In this document: positions 15,159-16,877 of the stretch, piece by piece
How positions within the stretch are numbered: position 1 is the stretch's first letter
Layout: the number at the start of each line of letters is the position of its first letter
DNA from: Eutrophocola sp965661105
GTDB taxonomy: Bacteria > Pseudomonadota > Gammaproteobacteria > Pseudomonadales > Pseudohongiellaceae
Reading direction: 5' to 3'
Length of the DNA stretch: 16,877 bases
Assembly (NCBI GenBank): GCA_965661105.1
Contig: CBFICR010000060.1
Span: 1-16,877, forward strand
Translations under genes and position numbers: made by a program
The notes under the pieces: model-generated
Told to the model about the DNA's origin: nothing
The model's database searches: none
What the model saw: only the letters and a program-made list of their open reading frames with translations

Positions 15159-15187
15159 ATAATATGCATGAAGGGGCTTCCTGTCAA
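15159..15187 (-). promoter_or_regulatory. Strong sigma-70 promoter for yceD-rpmF
   Basis: Read on the minus strand, TTGACA (15187-15182) matches the -35 consensus exactly. TATTAT (15164-15159) matches five of six bases of the -10 consensus. The spacer is 17 bases. Transcription should start at about 15153-15151, at or next to the yceD ATG at 15150. Confidence 0.8.
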
Positions 15188-15223
15188 AGAAATTTGCCTG
15201 ATTTTAGCCTGAAACCTATTGAT

Positions 15224-15229
15224 TATACT
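15224..15229 (+). promoter_or_regulatory. Possible -10 element for the Maf gene
   Basis: TATACT matches the -10 consensus at five of six positions and lies nine bases before the ATG at 15239. A start of transcription about seven bases on would leave a leader of roughly three bases. No good -35 is found at 16-18 bases upstream (TTGCCT at 15194-15199 is 24 away), so this is tentative. Confidence 0.35.
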
Positions 15230-15238
15230 TGGATTGTT

Positions 15239-15829
15239 ATGAATCTCGTGCTGGCATCTTCCTCACCTACCCGCCGTAAAATCCTGCAGCAACTGCAACT
15301 TCCCTTTATTACCTGCTCTCCGGATATCAATGAAAGCCCGCTCGGCGGTGAAACAACGCTGGATTACGTAAAGCGCCTGGCCCTGGAAAAAGCTCGCGCA
15401 GTCAGTAATCAGCACCCCGACAGCCTTGTCATCGGCTCAGATCAAGCCTGTTCGCTGAATGGCCTGATATTAGGAAAACCGGCGTCTTGCGATGCGGCAG
15501 TCAAGCATTTAAAAATGTGTTCAGGAAACTGGGTGGAATTCCAGACCGGTCTTGCCTTGATAAACACCAGCACGCACAAAGAGCATGTCACTCATGACAC
15601 GTTCCGGGTCAAGTTTCGCAGCTTAAGCGCCGAGGAAATTAGCGCCTATATCGAACTCGACAAACCAATGGACTGCGCTGGCTGTTTCAGGGTCGAAGCT
15701 GCCGGAATATCCCTGTTCGAATCCCTTGAAGGCAAGGATTACAACACCTTGCTCGGCCTGCCAATGATTACGCTGGTAACACTGCTCAGGGAAGAAGGCC
15801 TTAATCCCCTGCTTGCCGCAGCACCTTGA
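15239..15829 (+). CDS. yceF: Maf-family nucleotide pyrophosphatase (YceF type)
   Basis: This 196-residue protein is of the YceF branch of the Maf family, which hydrolyses 7-methyl-GTP (and other modified nucleotides) to the monophosphate, a house-cleaning role. LVLASSSPTRRKILQQL opens the protein, with Ser8 and Arg12-13 in the nucleotide pocket. Glu32, Lys52, Asp68 (GSDQAC) and Lys80 (GKP) match the metal and phosphate-binding set. LEGKDYNTLLGLPM is the C-terminal signature. The frame is open far upstream, over yceD, but homology begins at the ATG at 15239. yceF beside yceD and rluC is the enteric arrangement too. Its 3' end overlaps rluC by 29 bases, tail to tail. Confidence 0.93.
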   Translation: MNLVLASSSPTRRKILQQLQLPFITCSPDINESPLGGETTLDYVKRLALEKARAVSNQHPDSLVIGSDQACSLNGLILGKPASCDAAVKHLKMCSGNWVEFQTGLALINTSTHKEHVTHDTFRVKFRSLSAEEISAYIELDKPMDCAGCFRVEAAGISLFESLEGKDYNTLLGLPMITLVTLLREEGLNPLLAAAP

Positions 15830-16775
15830 GCGCCGCGTCAAACAGCTTCTCCCGCGGTGCCGTGACTGTTAGCACTTCGCCTGTCTCCGGGTGAACGAAG
15901 GCCAGGGATGCCGCATGCAAACAGAGCCTTTTAATTCCCCGGCGGGCAAAAGCCTGCCTTACGGTCTCTTCTGAATACTTCTCGTCGCCAATAATCGGAC
16001 ACTTTGCCAGCCTGGCATGCACACGGATCTGATGGGTTCTGCCGGTTAACGGGCTTGCCTCAACCAGCGTAGCCCCGGGTAATTCCTCCAGCACCGAAAA
16101 AAGCGTACAGGCGGATTTACCCTGTTGGGAGACCTCTACATAACGCTCTCCGTTTTTTTCCTGCTGGCGCAACAGCGGCGCATCAATCTTGGTTAAATGC
16201 TCGGGCCAGTTTCCCTGTACCAGGGCGTGGTAAACTTTCTTGGTTTTGCCGGCTTTGAACTGTGCCGAGAGCAACTTCAGGCTTTTTGCATTTTTAGCCA
16301 GCAGCAGGCAACCGGAAGTGCCTTTATCAAGTCGATGCGCCAGCTCCAGACTTCCCAGCTCTGGATACATGTAGCGCAAAGCCTCGATCAGTCCTGTTTT
16401 GACCCCGGTACCGGCATGCACTGGCAAACCTGCTGGCTTGTTAAGCACCAGTATTTGTTCATCCTGATAAAGCACGGACTCATTTAATAGCGTCTGCAGC
16501 GCTTCCGATGGTGGTATTTGCTCTTTTGGCGCAGCAATTCGTACCGGTGGTATTCGCACAAGATCACCGTTTTTGAGCTTATATTCAGGCTTTTCGCGTT
16601 TTTTGTTAACTCGCACCTCACCCTTACGGATTATGCGGTAGATTCTGGACTTGGGAACGCCTTTAAGTCTGGACAGGAGAAAGTTATCCAGACGCTGCCC
16701 TTCCTGTTCCTGGCTAACCTCCTGAAAAGTCACAGCCGGCCCGGGGGGTGAAATAGTGGAATTGTTAGTGCTCAA
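15801..16775 (-). CDS. rluC: 23S rRNA pseudouridine(955/2504/2580) synthase
   Basis: RluC converts uridines 955, 2504 and 2580 of 23S rRNA to pseudouridine near the peptidyl-transferase centre. The 324-residue protein (E. coli RluC has 319) has an S4 RNA-binding domain (about 28-85, with GVPKSRIYRIIRKGEVRVNKKR) and a RluA-type catalytic domain. HRLDKGTSGCLLLAK (148-162) carries the catalytic Asp150. The later GRTHQIRVH motif is present. The start is TTG at 16775. An in-frame stop lies three codons upstream and there is no internal ATG before the domain, so TTG (or the ATT just before it) is the only plausible start. Only a weak GAG precedes it. It converges with the Maf gene. Confidence 0.95.
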   Translation of the reverse strand: MSTNNSTISPPGPAVTFQEVSQEQEGQRLDNFLLSRLKGVPKSRIYRIIRKGEVRVNKKREKPEYKLKNGDLVRIPPVRIAAPKEQIPPSEALQTLLNESVLYQDEQILVLNKPAGLPVHAGTGVKTGLIEALRYMYPELGSLELAHRLDKGTSGCLLLAKNAKSLKLLSAQFKAGKTKKVYHALVQGNWPEHLTKIDAPLLRQQEKNGERYVEVSQQGKSACTLFSVLEELPGATLVEASPLTGRTHQIRVHARLAKCPIIGDEKYSEETVRQAFARRGIKRLCLHAASLAFVHPETGEVLTVTAPREKLFDAALKVLRQAGD

Positions 16776-16877
16776 AATCTGCTACTCGGAAAAACATGAA
16801 TAGGGAACCTCTGATTAAGTCTATTGTGTCTCTGGCCTTCAGGCAGTGCGCGAGACAAGGCGAAATTTCGCAGGCAT
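16776..16877. other. Gene-free right edge with palindromes
   Basis: No gene is supported here. It contains a perfect 12-bp palindrome, GCGAAATTTCGC (16860-16871), and a TGTCTC / GAGACA inverted pair around 16829-16856. The order beside rluC suggests the leader of a divergent gene could start beyond the edge (rne in enterics), but nothing in these bases proves that. A repeat-family or transposon end is another reading. Confidence 0.4.

Noticed and set aside
14993..15238. An 82-codon in-frame extension upstream of the Maf gene
   Set aside because: It runs antisense over yceD and its promoter, has no Maf-like residues, and family homology begins at the ATG at 15239.

Overview
The window is almost wholly chromosomal housekeeping DNA from a gammaproteobacterium of middling base composition. 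The gene order yceD-rpmF-fabD-fabG-acpP-fabF-pabC-mltG-tmk-holB-pilZ, with pilZ directly after holB, is the order known from Pseudomonas-like and other non-enteric gammaproteobacteria (enterics lack pilZ there). The genus cannot be read from the sequence. No mobile element, CRISPR array, prophage or toxin-antitoxin pair was found, and nothing here looks like a new defence or biosynthetic system.

Left part (1-6044). Glutathione reductase (gor) runs leftward and is followed by a 243-base gene-free edge with a perfect 16-bp hairpin. Four genes run rightward from a 203-base divergent spacer that holds three short palindromes: an Arc-like ribbon-helix-helix DNA-binding protein, an AlkB-family demethylase, a periplasmic gamma-glutamyltransferase (ggt) and an FAD-dependent oxidoreductase of the L-2-hydroxyglutarate oxidase type. 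Their known chemistries touch glutathione, glutamate, 2-oxoglutarate and alkylation damage.

Central part (6147-15150), all leftward. First comes yceD (DUF177)-rpmF, driven by a near-consensus sigma-70 promoter that would make a leaderless yceD mRNA. Then the fatty-acid genes fabD, fabG, acpP and fabF, then pabC, mltG, tmk, holB and pilZ. Terminator-like hairpins sit after rpmF, fabG and acpP, so the acyl carrier protein can be expressed at a different level from its neighbours. fabF starts at TTG and has a candidate promoter of its own. pabC/mltG and tmk/holB overlap and look translationally coupled. plsX and fabH, usually found between rpmF and fabD, are absent.

Right part (15239-16877). 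A Maf/YceF-type nucleotide pyrophosphatase runs rightward and overlaps tail-to-tail with rluC, a 23S rRNA pseudouridine synthase running leftward. The last 100 bases are gene-free and contain a perfect GCGAAATTTCGC palindrome.

The points most worth a second look are the K-G-V P-loop of thymidylate kinase, the missing plsX/fabH, the leaderless yceD promoter, and the palindromes around gor and the ribbon-helix-helix gene.
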